Notes: a model not told the origin generated them from the letters alone. A stretch of DNA of 34,742 nucleotides from Campylobacterota bacterium (GCA_013151055.1 JAADIZ010000013.1:1-34742); one strand, 5' to 3'. Counted from the first letter of the stretch, positions 1 through 10,096 are shown. Made by a program: numbers and translations.

Positions 1-732
1 ATCAGTAAAGATGCAAACTTAACCATTTTGAGTGATAATTTCACACTAAATACCGATAAAAATACAACAAGCTTTATCAGTATTTACAAAAATTCACAAT
101 TAGGATTTGAAGAAAGTGCAACAAGCTTTTCAATCTCTGGTTCAAAATTTAATGATAAATTTATAAATACAATTTTAAACAAAGATATCTTCCATAAAGG
201 CTCATTTAGCTTGAATGCAAAAGGTGTCAGTAAAAATATTTTAGAAGGAACTGTAAAAATAAAAGATTCCACTTTAAAAAATTTCTCAGTTTTTAACAAT
301 ATAATAGCTACCATAAATACAATTCCATCTCTATTTTTATTTAAAGATCCAAATTTTAATGAAAATGGTTATGCTATTAAAAATGGAACAATTTCATTCA
401 AAATGATAAATAACGCAATTGTGTTAAAAAGCATAAAGCTAAATGGTTTTAGTGCAAATATAGAAGGCTCTGGCTATGTATATCTTGACACTAAAAAAAT
501 TTACTTACGCCTACGAATAAAGACATTAAAAGATATCAGTAAATTATTAGGAAGCATTCCTATTTTAGGATATATTGCACTAGGCGATGATAAAAGTTTT
601 TCAACAAATATAGAAGTTTTTGGAGATTTAAGTAATCCAAAGATAAAAACGAACATATTAAAAGATTCTCTACTAAGCCCTTTTAATATAATCAAAAGAG
701 TTGTCAAATCACCTCTAAAACTTTTTCAATAA
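1..732 (+). CDS. AsmA-like C-terminal domain / DUF3971-type protein, 3' part (5' truncated by window edge)
   Basis: Frame stays open to base 1 upstream of the listed ORF (ISKDANLTILSDNFTL...); the C-terminal pattern 'GSGYVYLDTKKIYLRLRIKTLKDISKLLGSIPILGYIALGDDKSFSTNIEVFGDLSNPKI' is typical of AsmA/YhdP-type C-termini. Confidence 0.75.
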   Translation: MSKDANLTILSDNFTLNTDKNTTSFISIYKNSQLGFEESATSFSISGSKFNDKFINTILNKDIFHKGSFSLNAKGVSKNILEGTVKIKDSTLKNFSVFNNIIATINTIPSLFLFKDPNFNENGYAIKNGTISFKMINNAIVLKSIKLNGFSANIEGSGYVYLDTKKIYLRLRIKTLKDISKLLGSIPILGYIALGDDKSFSTNIEVFGDLSNPKIKTNILKDSLLSPFNIIKRVVKSPLKLFQ

Positions 733-756
733 TTTTTAAACTATGAGGACTATAAA

Positions 757-1632
757 ATGAATAAAAAAACAGTATCCTTAGTTTTAGGTAGTGGTGGAGC
801 TAGAGGTTATGCTCATATTGGTGTCATTGAAGTGTTAATAGAGCAAGGTTATGAGATAAAATCAATCTCAGGAACATCAATGGGTGCTTTGATTGGTGCA
901 CTATATGCTTGTGGCAAACTTGATGTTTACAAAAAATGGATATTAACACTTAATTTCTTTGATGTTGCTAAACTTTTAGATTTTTCATTTGGAAACGCAG
1001 GACTGATTCAAGGTGAAAAAATATTTAAAATCTTAGCCAAAATAATTGGTTCAATTTCTATAGAAGACTTAGATATTCCATATACCGCAGTTGCTACAGA
1101 CTTGATGAAACAAAAAGAAGTTTGGATTAACAAGGGTAAACTTTTAGATGCTGTTCGAGCTTCTATCGCAATTCCCACGATATTTACTCCAAAAAAGATA
1201 GGAAATCGCTACCTTATAGACGGAAGTATCTTAAATCCCATACCAATAGCCCCGACTATCTTGGATGATACAGAGTTAACAATAGCGGTGAACCTCAATG
1301 CTAAAATAAAAAAAGTTCATAAAGTTGTAAATAAAGATAATGATAAAGAAGAAAATCCAAATTTTTATTCCAAAATAGAGAAAAAGTTTGAACATTTTAT
1401 GCACAAGCAAAATAAAAGTGAATTTTATGAATTAGGGATTTTAGGCGTCATGGTTCGCTCTGTTGAGACTATGCAAAAAGTTTTAACAGAGTATAAAATA
1501 GCAGGATACTCACCCAATATTTTAATAGATATCCCTTCTAATTCTTGTGAATTTTATGAATTTGACAGAGCAAAAGAGATGATACAACTTGGACGAGAAA
1601 CTACAGAAAATTATCTAAAAGATTTAAGCTAA
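757..1632 (+). CDS. Patatin-like phospholipase family protein (RssA-like)
   Basis: Oxyanion GSGGARGYAHIG, nucleophile elbow SGTSMG, and DGS dyad motif (YLIDGSILNPIP). Confidence 0.9.
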   Translation: MNKKTVSLVLGSGGARGYAHIGVIEVLIEQGYEIKSISGTSMGALIGALYACGKLDVYKKWILTLNFFDVAKLLDFSFGNAGLIQGEKIFKILAKIIGSISIEDLDIPYTAVATDLMKQKEVWINKGKLLDAVRASIAIPTIFTPKKIGNRYLIDGSILNPIPIAPTILDDTELTIAVNLNAKIKKVHKVVNKDNDKEENPNFYSKIEKKFEHFMHKQNKSEFYELGILGVMVRSVETMQKVLTEYKIAGYSPNILIDIPSNSCEFYEFDRAKEMIQLGRETTENYLKDLS

Positions 1633-3136
1633 TTAGAGTGTTTTTGTTGTCTTTTATTGAAAAAATTATGTTTTTTATTGTTAGTTTTTATTTCCAGCTC
1701 ATTAAACCTTAGGAATTTGGGTAGTTTTCTTGTTTCTACCACCATCAAATCTTCTTTCATAACTTCAATCAACTCGTTTTTATCTGCATGCAGCTGTATA
1801 ATTATATAATCAAAAAGCAGTTTTGCTAATCTATCAAGCGATATTTGCCAAGTTGAGAGAGTTTGGACATAAATCCACTCACTAAAGGCAAAAAATTCAT
1901 CATATACTTTTCCATTCTCAAAGATGTATATAACACTTTTTTTAAAATTTCCGCTATTGTAAACCAAATCCCAAAATCTTGCAAATCTCTTCATTTTTTG
2001 CATCATATTATATGGTATCAAATCATTTTGAAGTATGTCATATGGAGGTTTATCGCTATATTTTATGCCGTGTATCTCGTCATGTCTGTCTATCGAGGTG
2101 CCTGAAAGTTTTTTAAGTATGCCTATTTGTATTTCACATTTTGTCAAGGCATAAAGTTTATTAAGATTTTTACCAAATCCTTCCAAACTCTCGCCAGGCA
2201 ATCCCACTATCAAATCAACATGAAGGTGTGCTTTTGTTTCATTGTCCAAAAAATTAAGATTTCTTTGAATTTTTTCAATATCAAGTTTTCTATAAATATT
2301 TTTAGAAATAACTGGATCTAAAGTTTGAATTCCAACTTCAAGCTGTAATGAAGCTGGCGGAAACTGTTTGATTCTCTCTTTTAATGAACTTGGGAAATTA
2401 TCGGGTACTACTTCAAAGTGTATAAAATATTTTTCTTTTTTCGATAAAAAGAAATCCATAAATTTATTGGCTCTTGCAATGCCTTGATTAAAAGTTCTAT
2501 CTATAAAAAACTTCTCACTCCTCTATCCCAAAGGATTTGTAACTCTTTTAAGAATTTGTCTATCTCAATATTTCTTACTTTTTTATCCAAAGATGAAAGG
2601 CAAAATTCACAAGAATATGGACATCCTCTGCTAGCTTCTACATAAATATATCTATTTTTTACATCCTCATCACTGTAGAATTTATACGGAAGTTCAATTT
2701 CATTCAAATTTACCATTTGTGTTTTTATGACTCTATTTTTAGGCTTATTTCCATCAAAAATACTCTTGCATAATTTATAAAAAGCTATATCACCTTCACC
2801 TTGGACGATATAATCACTATCACTAAAATCAACTCTATGAGGAAAATAACTAACTTCAGGTCCGCCAACAACAATCATAATGTAAGGTGCAACTTTTTTG
2901 AGTATATGAATGAATTCACTAACTTCAAGAGCATTCCAAATATAAACTCCAACACCTACAATTTTAGGATTTTGTGCTAAAACTTGTTCAACCGCATCTT
3001 CAACATTACTATTTATGATAAATTCTAATATCTTAGCTTTTTTCCGCAATTCTTTTAAATTTGCATACAGATACCTAAGCCCTATGGAAGTATGTGTATA
3101 TCGTGCATTAAAAGTACATAATACTATATCACTCAA
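1629..3136 (-). pseudogene. B12-binding-domain radical SAM protein (DUF4080-type), interrupted by a frameshift near 2501-2510
   Basis: ORF 2501-3136(-) carries the B12-binding N-terminus and radical SAM motif 'ASRGCPYSCEFCLSS', ending ...GVRSFL*. ORF 1629-2459(-) continues the radical SAM barrel (LQLEVGIQTLD..., VDLIVGLPGE). Translating the shifted frame across the gap gives FIDRTFNQGIARANKF-MDFF, the expected joining sequence. Confidence 0.85.
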
Positions 3137-3157
3137 TCTTTTTATGCCTTTGCTCTA

Positions 3158-3191
3158 ATTAAATCAAAATTTTAAAAAATTTTGATTTAAT
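3158..3191. repeat. Near-perfect AT-only inverted repeat (hairpin) overlapping the 3' end of ORF 3159-3752
   Basis: ATTAAATCAAAATTTT-AA-AAAATTTTGATTTAAT: 16-bp arms around a 2-nt centre. Confidence 0.8.
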
Positions 3192-3752
3192 AGATTGTTG
3201 TGAAAATTCTTTTGACAAAGAGTGCAATTCTTGCCAAGTTTTTCCTATGAGACCAAATCTTTCTCCCATATCAATCTTTTGTGCAATATCTTCTACAAAG
3301 TCACTCACCATTGTAAACAACACAAAGTATTGGAAGAGTGTTAATTTATCCAATAAGTCAAAAAGCTTATAATAATCCGCTATCTGTCTTCCGCTTCCAT
3401 CATCTAATTCAATATTCCAAATTTCTTTGGCAAAATTATGACGAAATTCTACAGAGTTTTGTTTGGTATATGCAAACTCTTTTAAGAGTTTTTTAAATTC
3501 ATTTAAAGGCATAAACTTTCTTTTTCCTTCAAGATACAGACAAGAAGAAAAAATGAATATCTCTTCTTCTTTTATTCCAATCAAGGAGAGCTCATTAATT
3601 GTCTCGGCTTCAAGTAAAACTTGATTTTGAAGATATCTCAAGTGCTTAACTCGCCAATTTCTTGGCTCTGTTTTGATTCGTTTTTTCCACTCTATAAGAG
3701 TTGGACGAGGTATATTAAATCGTTCAACTATCGGCTTGTATGAAAATCTCAA
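3159..3752 (-). CDS. Hypothetical protein with N-terminal helix-turn-helix-like segment
   Basis: 197 aa ORF, TTG start; N-terminus 'YKPIVERFNIPRPTLIEWKKRI' resembles an HTH; no known domain recognised in the remainder. Confidence 0.6.
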   Translation of the reverse strand: MRFSYKPIVERFNIPRPTLIEWKKRIKTEPRNWRVKHLRYLQNQVLLEAETINELSLIGIKEEEIFIFSSCLYLEGKRKFMPLNEFKKLLKEFAYTKQNSVEFRHNFAKEIWNIELDDGSGRQIADYYKLFDLLDKLTLFQYFVLFTMVSDFVEDIAQKIDMGERFGLIGKTWQELHSLSKEFSQQSIKSKFFKILI

Positions 3753-3948
3753 TATTTACTCCTAAAGTCGGGATACACAATAAATACAAAAAGAATTATA
3801 CATAAAATGACTATATTTGTAAAGAAACCCACTTTTGTAGTTCTGAGCATTTTATATTTTTCACATTCTGGATAGTTTTGAAGTAATTTTTGGTACAATA
3901 CTTTTCGTAAAGTCAGTTAATAAAAATAAATAGATATAAAGAATATTA

Positions 3949-5172
3949 TTGGAAGCACAAAATACAAAACTAAATACATTTACACTCTCAGGACTCATAA
4001 TAGGTCCAATTTTAGGCTCTGGCGTGATACTTCTCCCTCCTCTTTTATATAATTCAATCGGAAATTACTCTTTGATTATATGGTCTAGTATCCTTGTGTT
4101 TGGCTTCATGTTTGCATTAGTTTTTGGAAAACTTTCGATTTTATACCCTGGTGATGGTGGTGTTTCTTTGGCAACAAAAGTAGCTATGGGCAAAAAGTAT
4201 CAATTATTGACATCTTTATATCTTGTGTGTGCTGTGTTTTTTGGTCCTGTCGCTGTTTTATTGGTTGCGGCTAACTTTATAACTGATTACTTTCCTAATA
4301 CTTCTATTGTTACTTTGGGTTTTTTCATATATCTTATTACATACGCAATGTTGCTGATAAAAATAGATTTTTTAGGCAAATTGATGCTTATCATAACCTC
4401 GACGATAACTATCATATTTTTAATATCTAGTATTGATATTTTATTACATGTAAACAACTTTACATTTACACTTCCAAATATAGACATTGGCGAGATAGGA
4501 CACTCTTTTATACTTGTATTTTGGGCGATAGTAGGATGGGAGATTATAGGAAACTATTCAAATGAAGTAAAAGACACAAAAACACTAACAAAGGCAGTTA
4601 TATTTTCTGCAATTATTGTTTCCTTGGTTTATTTTCTCATAGCTTTAGCAGTATGTTTCGGAGACTTTGGAAATAAAAGCTTATCTTTTAAACTAGTATG
4701 GCTTGTAGAACCTATATTTAAAGATTACTCACAAATCATTCTTACAACTATTTCTGTGATTTTATGTATCGGCACTCTCATCCTCTTTGTAGGAGGAGTT
4801 GCTAGGCTTATCTCATCTCTGCATCTCACATCTTATACTTCAAAACATTCGAAAAATGGCACACCAATTGGGGCATTGAACTCTCTATCAATTATATACT
4901 TTATAATTCTTACTTTAGTTTATATAAATTACCTAAGTTTAGAAAATTTGGTAGCTTTTGCTGATGGTTTTTTTATAGCAAATGCAATTATAGGGCTAAT
5001 TACAGCTATAATACTATTTGAAAAGGGTTTTTTGAAAAATAGCGCTATATTGTTAACTCTACTATTTTTTATTATTTTATTATTTTCAAATATTTTTATC
5101 TTGTTGACAATTATTGGGTTATTTGTATTCACATATTCAAAGAATTCCTTCAATCACAAGAAATGTCAATAG
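3949..5172 (+). CDS. APC-family amino acid permease
   Basis: 407 aa, about 12 hydrophobic segments, 'GLIIGPILGSGVILLPP' N-terminal motif typical of APC permeases; TTG start. Confidence 0.8.
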   Translation: MEAQNTKLNTFTLSGLIIGPILGSGVILLPPLLYNSIGNYSLIIWSSILVFGFMFALVFGKLSILYPGDGGVSLATKVAMGKKYQLLTSLYLVCAVFFGPVAVLLVAANFITDYFPNTSIVTLGFFIYLITYAMLLIKIDFLGKLMLIITSTITIIFLISSIDILLHVNNFTFTLPNIDIGEIGHSFILVFWAIVGWEIIGNYSNEVKDTKTLTKAVIFSAIIVSLVYFLIALAVCFGDFGNKSLSFKLVWLVEPIFKDYSQIILTTISVILCIGTLILFVGGVARLISSLHLTSYTSKHSKNGTPIGALNSLSIIYFIILTLVYINYLSLENLVAFADGFFIANAIIGLITAIILFEKGFLKNSAILLTLLFFIILLFSNIFILLTIIGLFVFTYSKNSFNHKKCQ

Positions 5173-5298
5173 GTGAATAAAAAAAGATAATTTCCATCTT
5201 TCGTTTCTCTTAGAAGAAGAATAGTTTAAGATAGCTTTTGTTACAATATTAAGAATAACTACCTTTACATTTAAATTTACGATACTTTACAAATAGCC

Positions 5299-6792
5299 AT
5301 GCAAATGGAAATAAAGCAGGAGAAAATGGAAGATTATAAATCATTGTCTATTTTTCAAAATGAAACACTTGATTGTTTACAAAAAAATATTAAAATTTTA
5401 TCTAAACTTGACGAAATATGTTTTGTATTGAAAAAAAATATTAGCACATCAGAATTTAAAATAATAGATAATGAACTAAAATATGATAAAAAGATATTAA
5501 AAAATGACACGTATGCTGCCATGGTTACTTATGCAGAAAAACTCATTAAACTACTACAAAAGGATCAAGAAAAAGAGAAAAATCTTTTCCATTTAGCCTA
5601 TCATGACACTTTAACAGACCTAAAAAATAAAAACTCTCTACAAAAAACACTAAAAACTGACATCAGAAAATATACTTTATTACTTTTAAATGTAGATAAT
5701 TTTAGCTATGTTAATACGGCATACGGTTGTGATTCTGGAGATATAATACTTAAAAAAATTGCTGATATGCTAAGAGATATTTGCCAGCATGATTTACTTT
5801 ACAGGATAAATGCAGATGAGTTTGGCATAGTTTATAGAGGCGAAATTGATGTAATTGCTCTTATAAAAAAACTACAAAAGTATTTTTTTAAAAAGGCTAT
5901 TGTAGTTGACAATCTTACTTTTCATGTAACATTTACATATGGTGCTACTACTGGAAAATATACATTGTTCAAAAAAGCAACAGTAGCTCTTAAAGAAGCC
6001 AAAGAAAAAGGAAACAATAGACATAAAGTTTACTATGAAAATGAAAAAATTATAGAAGAGTGCCAGTTAACACAGTTTGTGAATTGGAATCATATTGTTT
6101 TTGATGCTTTACAAAATTCAAAAGTTGTTCCTTTTTTTCAAGGTATTTATGATAATAAACTCAAAAAGATTACTCATTATGAAACACTAGCAAGGATAAA
6201 ACATAAAAATGGTTATTATACCCCTTATCATTTTTTGGAAACAACAAAACTATCTGGCATGCTACCAATGCTTACAAAGATAATGATAAAAAAAAGTTTT
6301 GAAGTAATGTCAAATAATAAATTTGATTTTTCTATAAATATAACCGAACAAGACTTGGAACAAGGCTATTTAGTGCAATTTTTAAACAAAAGCTCAAAAA
6401 AATATGACATAGAACCAAATAGAATATGTTTGGAAATTTTAGAAGGTATTAGCTCACAAGATAGCAAAAATCATATAAAACAATTAAGAAGAATCAAAAA
6501 ATATGGATATAAAATAGCAATAGATGATTTTGGAACAGAGTATTCAAATTTTGAAAGACTAATTGACTTAGATATTGATTATTTAAAATTAGATGCTAAA
6601 TACATAAAAAATATAGACAAAAATAAAAAAAGTCAAGACATTGTAAATTCCATCGTATTTTTTGCAAAGAAAAACAATATCCCTTGTATAGCTGAGTTTG
6701 TCCATAATAAAGAAGTAGCAAAGCAGGTAGCATCTATGGATATAGAATATTCTCAAGGGTATTTTTTCAGCAAGCCAAATCGTATATTATAA
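5299..6792 (+). CDS. GGDEF/EAL-domain protein (degenerate GGDEF, EAL residues largely retained)
   Basis: GGDEF domain 'HDTLTDLKNKNSL...LLYRINADEFGIVYRG'; EAL domain 'YETLARIKHKNG...SINITEQDL...CLEILE...AIDDFGTEYSNF...LKLDAKYIKNI...AEFV...SQGYFFSKP'. Confidence 0.9.
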   Translation: MQMEIKQEKMEDYKSLSIFQNETLDCLQKNIKILSKLDEICFVLKKNISTSEFKIIDNELKYDKKILKNDTYAAMVTYAEKLIKLLQKDQEKEKNLFHLAYHDTLTDLKNKNSLQKTLKTDIRKYTLLLLNVDNFSYVNTAYGCDSGDIILKKIADMLRDICQHDLLYRINADEFGIVYRGEIDVIALIKKLQKYFFKKAIVVDNLTFHVTFTYGATTGKYTLFKKATVALKEAKEKGNNRHKVYYENEKIIEECQLTQFVNWNHIVFDALQNSKVVPFFQGIYDNKLKKITHYETLARIKHKNGYYTPYHFLETTKLSGMLPMLTKIMIKKSFEVMSNNKFDFSINITEQDLEQGYLVQFLNKSSKKYDIEPNRICLEILEGISSQDSKNHIKQLRRIKKYGYKIAIDDFGTEYSNFERLIDLDIDYLKLDAKYIKNIDKNKKSQDIVNSIVFFAKKNNIPCIAEFVHNKEVAKQVASMDIEYSQGYFFSKPNRIL

Positions 6793-6806
6793 CTTTACCT
6801 AAATAT

Positions 6807-7100
6807 TCACCACAATATAGATTTTGCATTCTTTGAACCTACCAATAGTCCTAGTCCTTGAAGCATAGGTTTACGGCAACTGATTGCATCAAACTCATGG
6901 GCTATTGTAGAGGCTGAGGGAGGGAAATACACTTTTACTTCGCACTGGAGCCTGCCTTCTGATTCGTGTCTGAAAAAAACAGCCATATCCTCTGGTTTAT
7001 TTTGTTTTTCAAAAGCAGACAAGAATAATATTTTAACTTCCTCCAACATCTCTCCTGCTAGCATAGCATCACCAAGATTACAAGTAAACCAAGCATTCAT
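6807..7100 (-). CDS. Hypothetical protein, 97 aa
   Basis: ORF with ATG start between a convergent neighbour and the CNNM gene; no domain recognised. Confidence 0.6.
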   Translation of the reverse strand: MNAWFTCNLGDAMLAGEMLEEVKILFLSAFEKQNKPEDMAVFFRHESEGRLQCEVKVYFPPSASTIAHEFDAISCRKPMLQGLGLLVGSKNAKSILW

Positions 7101-7143
7101 ATCACTTTCCCTTTATAAAAAATTGTATCAAAAACTACTTCAA

Positions 7144-7163
7144 ACTTATCTAAGCAGATAAGT
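7144..7163 (-). terminator. Candidate hairpin downstream of the CNNM-domain gene
   Basis: ACTTATCT-aagc-AGATAAGT, 8-bp stem, located 3' of the minus-strand gene 7181-8245; only a short T-rich tail follows. Confidence 0.4.
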
Positions 7164-7180
7164 GATCAGTTGCCAACACC

Positions 7181-8245
7181 TTAATCAGCAGTTTTTTTGG
7201 CTAAGTGTTTTTCTTTGTTCTTCTTTCTTTTTCTATTTTTCATTCTATCTTTTGCTAGTTTTTGCATGTCTTCTGTAGTGTCTAATTCATCCATGATTTC
7301 GACTCCTAGAAGTGTTTCTATGCAATCTTCAAGCGTTACAATTCCTTCTGTTTGACCATAGCTATCTGTTACTAAAAACATATGTTCTTTTCTTTTTATA
7401 AACAAATCCAATATATATGAAACTGGTATATTTTCATTTATAGAAAATATAGGTTGCATTAACTTTTCTAGTTTTGTTTCTTGTGATTCCAATGCTTCTT
7501 CAAAAATTTGTTTACTCAAAACAACCCCAACCATATTATCAATTGTACCATCATACAAGGGAATTCTGGAAAATTTTCTGATACCAGGTCTGCTTATGAT
7601 ATCTTTTATCAACTTATTTTTTTCAAGTGCAAAGATGACACTCCTTGGGGTAAGTATCTCGTACACTTTGCTCTTATTCAAACTCAGAATATTTTCTATA
7701 TAATCTGATTCTTTTTCATCTATAACGCCTTCATTTTCACTGATAAGTGTACTCTCTAACAATTCTTCCCTAGTAATCATATTTGCATTTTCATCTTTTG
7801 ATATTTTTTTTGTGATAAATAGTGAAACAATTATCAGCGGATAAGTGATAAAAATAAAAAAATTAATAATATAAGATGCTGTCGGTGCTAACTCTTTATA
7901 GTATAGAGCACCTATGGTTTTTGGGATAATTTCAGAAATAAAGAGTATCACTAAAGTCAAAATTGCTGAAACATAGAACATATACTGATTTCCAAAGAGA
8001 TAACTAGCTTGTGCACCAACTCCAGCAGCTCCTAGTGTATTTGCTATGGTGTTGAGTATGAGAATTGAAGCTAATGAAACATTTAATTCTTTTTTTAGCT
8101 TTTCCAAAGATTTACCAACGCTATGATTTGTTTTTTTCACAACATTAATATGCGACATATTTAAAGATAGAAGTATCGATTCAAGCACTGAGCACAAGAA
8201 TGAAACTCCAACGGCAAGGGCGAAGTATATTATCAGCAGTGTCAT
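7181..8245 (-). CDS. CNNM/DUF21 transmembrane domain protein with CBS pair (hemolysin C / CorB-like family)
   Basis: N-terminal TM segments with 'SEIIPKTIGALYYKELAP' motif, followed by 'EGVIDEKESDYIENILSLNKSKVYEILTPRS' and CBS repeats ending in 'GIVTLEDCIETLLGVEIMDELD'. Confidence 0.9.
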   Translation of the reverse strand: MTLLIIYFALAVGVSFLCSVLESILLSLNMSHINVVKKTNHSVGKSLEKLKKELNVSLASILILNTIANTLGAAGVGAQASYLFGNQYMFYVSAILTLVILFISEIIPKTIGALYYKELAPTASYIINFFIFITYPLIIVSLFITKKISKDENANMITREELLESTLISENEGVIDEKESDYIENILSLNKSKVYEILTPRSVIFALEKNKLIKDIISRPGIRKFSRIPLYDGTIDNMVGVVLSKQIFEEALESQETKLEKLMQPIFSINENIPVSYILDLFIKRKEHMFLVTDSYGQTEGIVTLEDCIETLLGVEIMDELDTTEDMQKLAKDRMKNRKRKKNKEKHLAKKTAD

Positions 8246-8287
8246 ATCTTAATTCCTAAGATTTGGCACTGCTTGTAGGGCGAATGT

Positions 8288-10096
8288 TCAGACATAATAA
8301 TGTTTTAATAACTCCTTGTTATTTGATATCAAATTTCTCTTCATTAAATCTTCAAGTATCACAGGATTACAATCCGTATCATCAGGCCACTGCCTATCAT
8401 AGTCATCTTTTTTGCCTTTATTTGTAGCATCTATCCCGATATACTCAGTTTGCAAAAAAATATCTCTTTTAGCATCTATATTGTTTACAACTCTCCAAAT
8501 CAACATATAAGGATTTGTCACATCGTTTTTATCTGCATCTACAAAAACCAAAAGTTTTAAATTCTCTTGAAAAACTTTAAGCTTTTCATAAATTTCTTTA
8601 ATTTTTGTCTTTTTCAAAACCCCAATAACACAAATTGGTGTTTTAGTATGAGTTTTATATTGGCACAAAGATTTTACATCTGATACAATTGGGCTAATTT
8701 TATCAAAAAGTTCCTTATCATTTAATATTTTCTTTTTTGGATATCTAACATTATCTTGTGTGCAATCAATTCCAAGTTTTCCACCATAACAAGCATTTGG
8801 CGAAGCATGGTCGAGTGCATCACAAATACCTTCGCTTATCAAAATATTTTCTACACTTACTCTATCGCAAATATAATCACTTATATCTTCATAGTTTTCT
8901 AGTTTTGGTGCATCCTCATTTACAAAAAATGCGTGTTTTACGAAACTCATCTGCCCTACTCCCCAAAAAGCATGCATAAACTGCTTTGCATGTCCTGGGT
9001 AGCAAGTTTTCATTTTTGCCAAGATAAGATTATGAAAAACTCCATTTTCAGGCATCCTATAATCAATTAAATCAGGAGCGGTAGTCTTTAAAAGCGGTAA
9101 AAATATCCTCTCAGTTGCCCAACCCATGTATTTATCTTCCAAAGGAGGTTTTCCAACAACAGTAGCCTGATAAACAGGTTTTTTCTTTGTAGTGACACAA
9201 CTAACATCCATCACAGGATATGGTTCTTTTAGAGTATAATACCCTGTGTGATCACCAAAGGGACCTTCTATCTCTTCTTGTGTTGGGTCAACCCAGCCCT
9301 CTATAACGATATCACTATCAGTTGGAATATATATAGGATTTGTTTTAGATTTTATCAAAACTGCATTTTTTTCTTTTATCAAACCATATAGCAATAGTTC
9401 AAACATACCATTTGGCATAGGAGCTTGTCCGCACCAAATATAAAGCGGGTCTCCACCTATCGCCACACTTACAGGCATTTTTTTACCTGCTTTTTTATAT
9501 TCATTATAAAAATGAGCACCATCTTTGTGTATTTGCCAATGCATGCCTAGTCTATTTTTATCATAAACTTGCAATCTATACATGCCTAGATTTTGCTTTT
9601 CTCCATCTATACTTTGAGTATAAACTTGCCCCATAGTAACAAATGCACCACCATCATCACTCCAAGTTTTTAAAATCGGCAAGTCAAGTAAATTTATCTC
9701 TTTTTTTATAATCTCTTGGCAAGGAGCTGTGCCTTTGATTCTCTTTGGAAAAACACTTTTTAAATCAAAAAGCTCTTTTAACATACCAAGCTTATCCCAA
9801 AAATTTGATGGGGGTTTCATGTGTAATAAATTTTCTATCTTTTGAGCAATTTCATCTGGCTCTTTTTCAAATATAAGCTTAGTAGCTTCGTATGAGCCAA
9901 AAACATTCATAAGAACTGGGATATCAAACTTTTTATCGAGTTTCTTAGAAATAGGATGAGTAAACAAAAGTGCCTTTGAATCACTTTGCTTAACTTCAAT
10001 ATAAGCAATATGAGCCATCTCTAAGTCTATATCCACTTCTTCATCTATGACTTTAAGCAGATTATTGCTTTTGAGCAGCTCTATCACTCGTTTCAT
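8288..10096 (-). CDS. ubiD: UbiD family decarboxylase (menaquinone-biosynthesis-type decarboxylase)
   Basis: 602 aa with 'EGPFGDHTGYYTLKEPYPVMDVSCVTTKKKPVYQATVVGKPPLEDKYMGWATERIFLPLLKTTAPDLIDYRMPENGVFHN', characteristic of UbiD. Confidence 0.92.
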   Translation of the reverse strand: MKRVIELLKSNNLLKVIDEEVDIDLEMAHIAYIEVKQSDSKALLFTHPISKKLDKKFDIPVLMNVFGSYEATKLIFEKEPDEIAQKIENLLHMKPPSNFWDKLGMLKELFDLKSVFPKRIKGTAPCQEIIKKEINLLDLPILKTWSDDGGAFVTMGQVYTQSIDGEKQNLGMYRLQVYDKNRLGMHWQIHKDGAHFYNEYKKAGKKMPVSVAIGGDPLYIWCGQAPMPNGMFELLLYGLIKEKNAVLIKSKTNPIYIPTDSDIVIEGWVDPTQEEIEGPFGDHTGYYTLKEPYPVMDVSCVTTKKKPVYQATVVGKPPLEDKYMGWATERIFLPLLKTTAPDLIDYRMPENGVFHNLILAKMKTCYPGHAKQFMHAFWGVGQMSFVKHAFFVNEDAPKLENYEDISDYICDRVSVENILISEGICDALDHASPNACYGGKLGIDCTQDNVRYPKKKILNDKELFDKISPIVSDVKSLCQYKTHTKTPICVIGVLKKTKIKEIYEKLKVFQENLKLLVFVDADKNDVTNPYMLIWRVVNNIDAKRDIFLQTEYIGIDATNKGKKDDYDRQWPDDTDCNPVILEDLMKRNLISNNKELLKHYYV

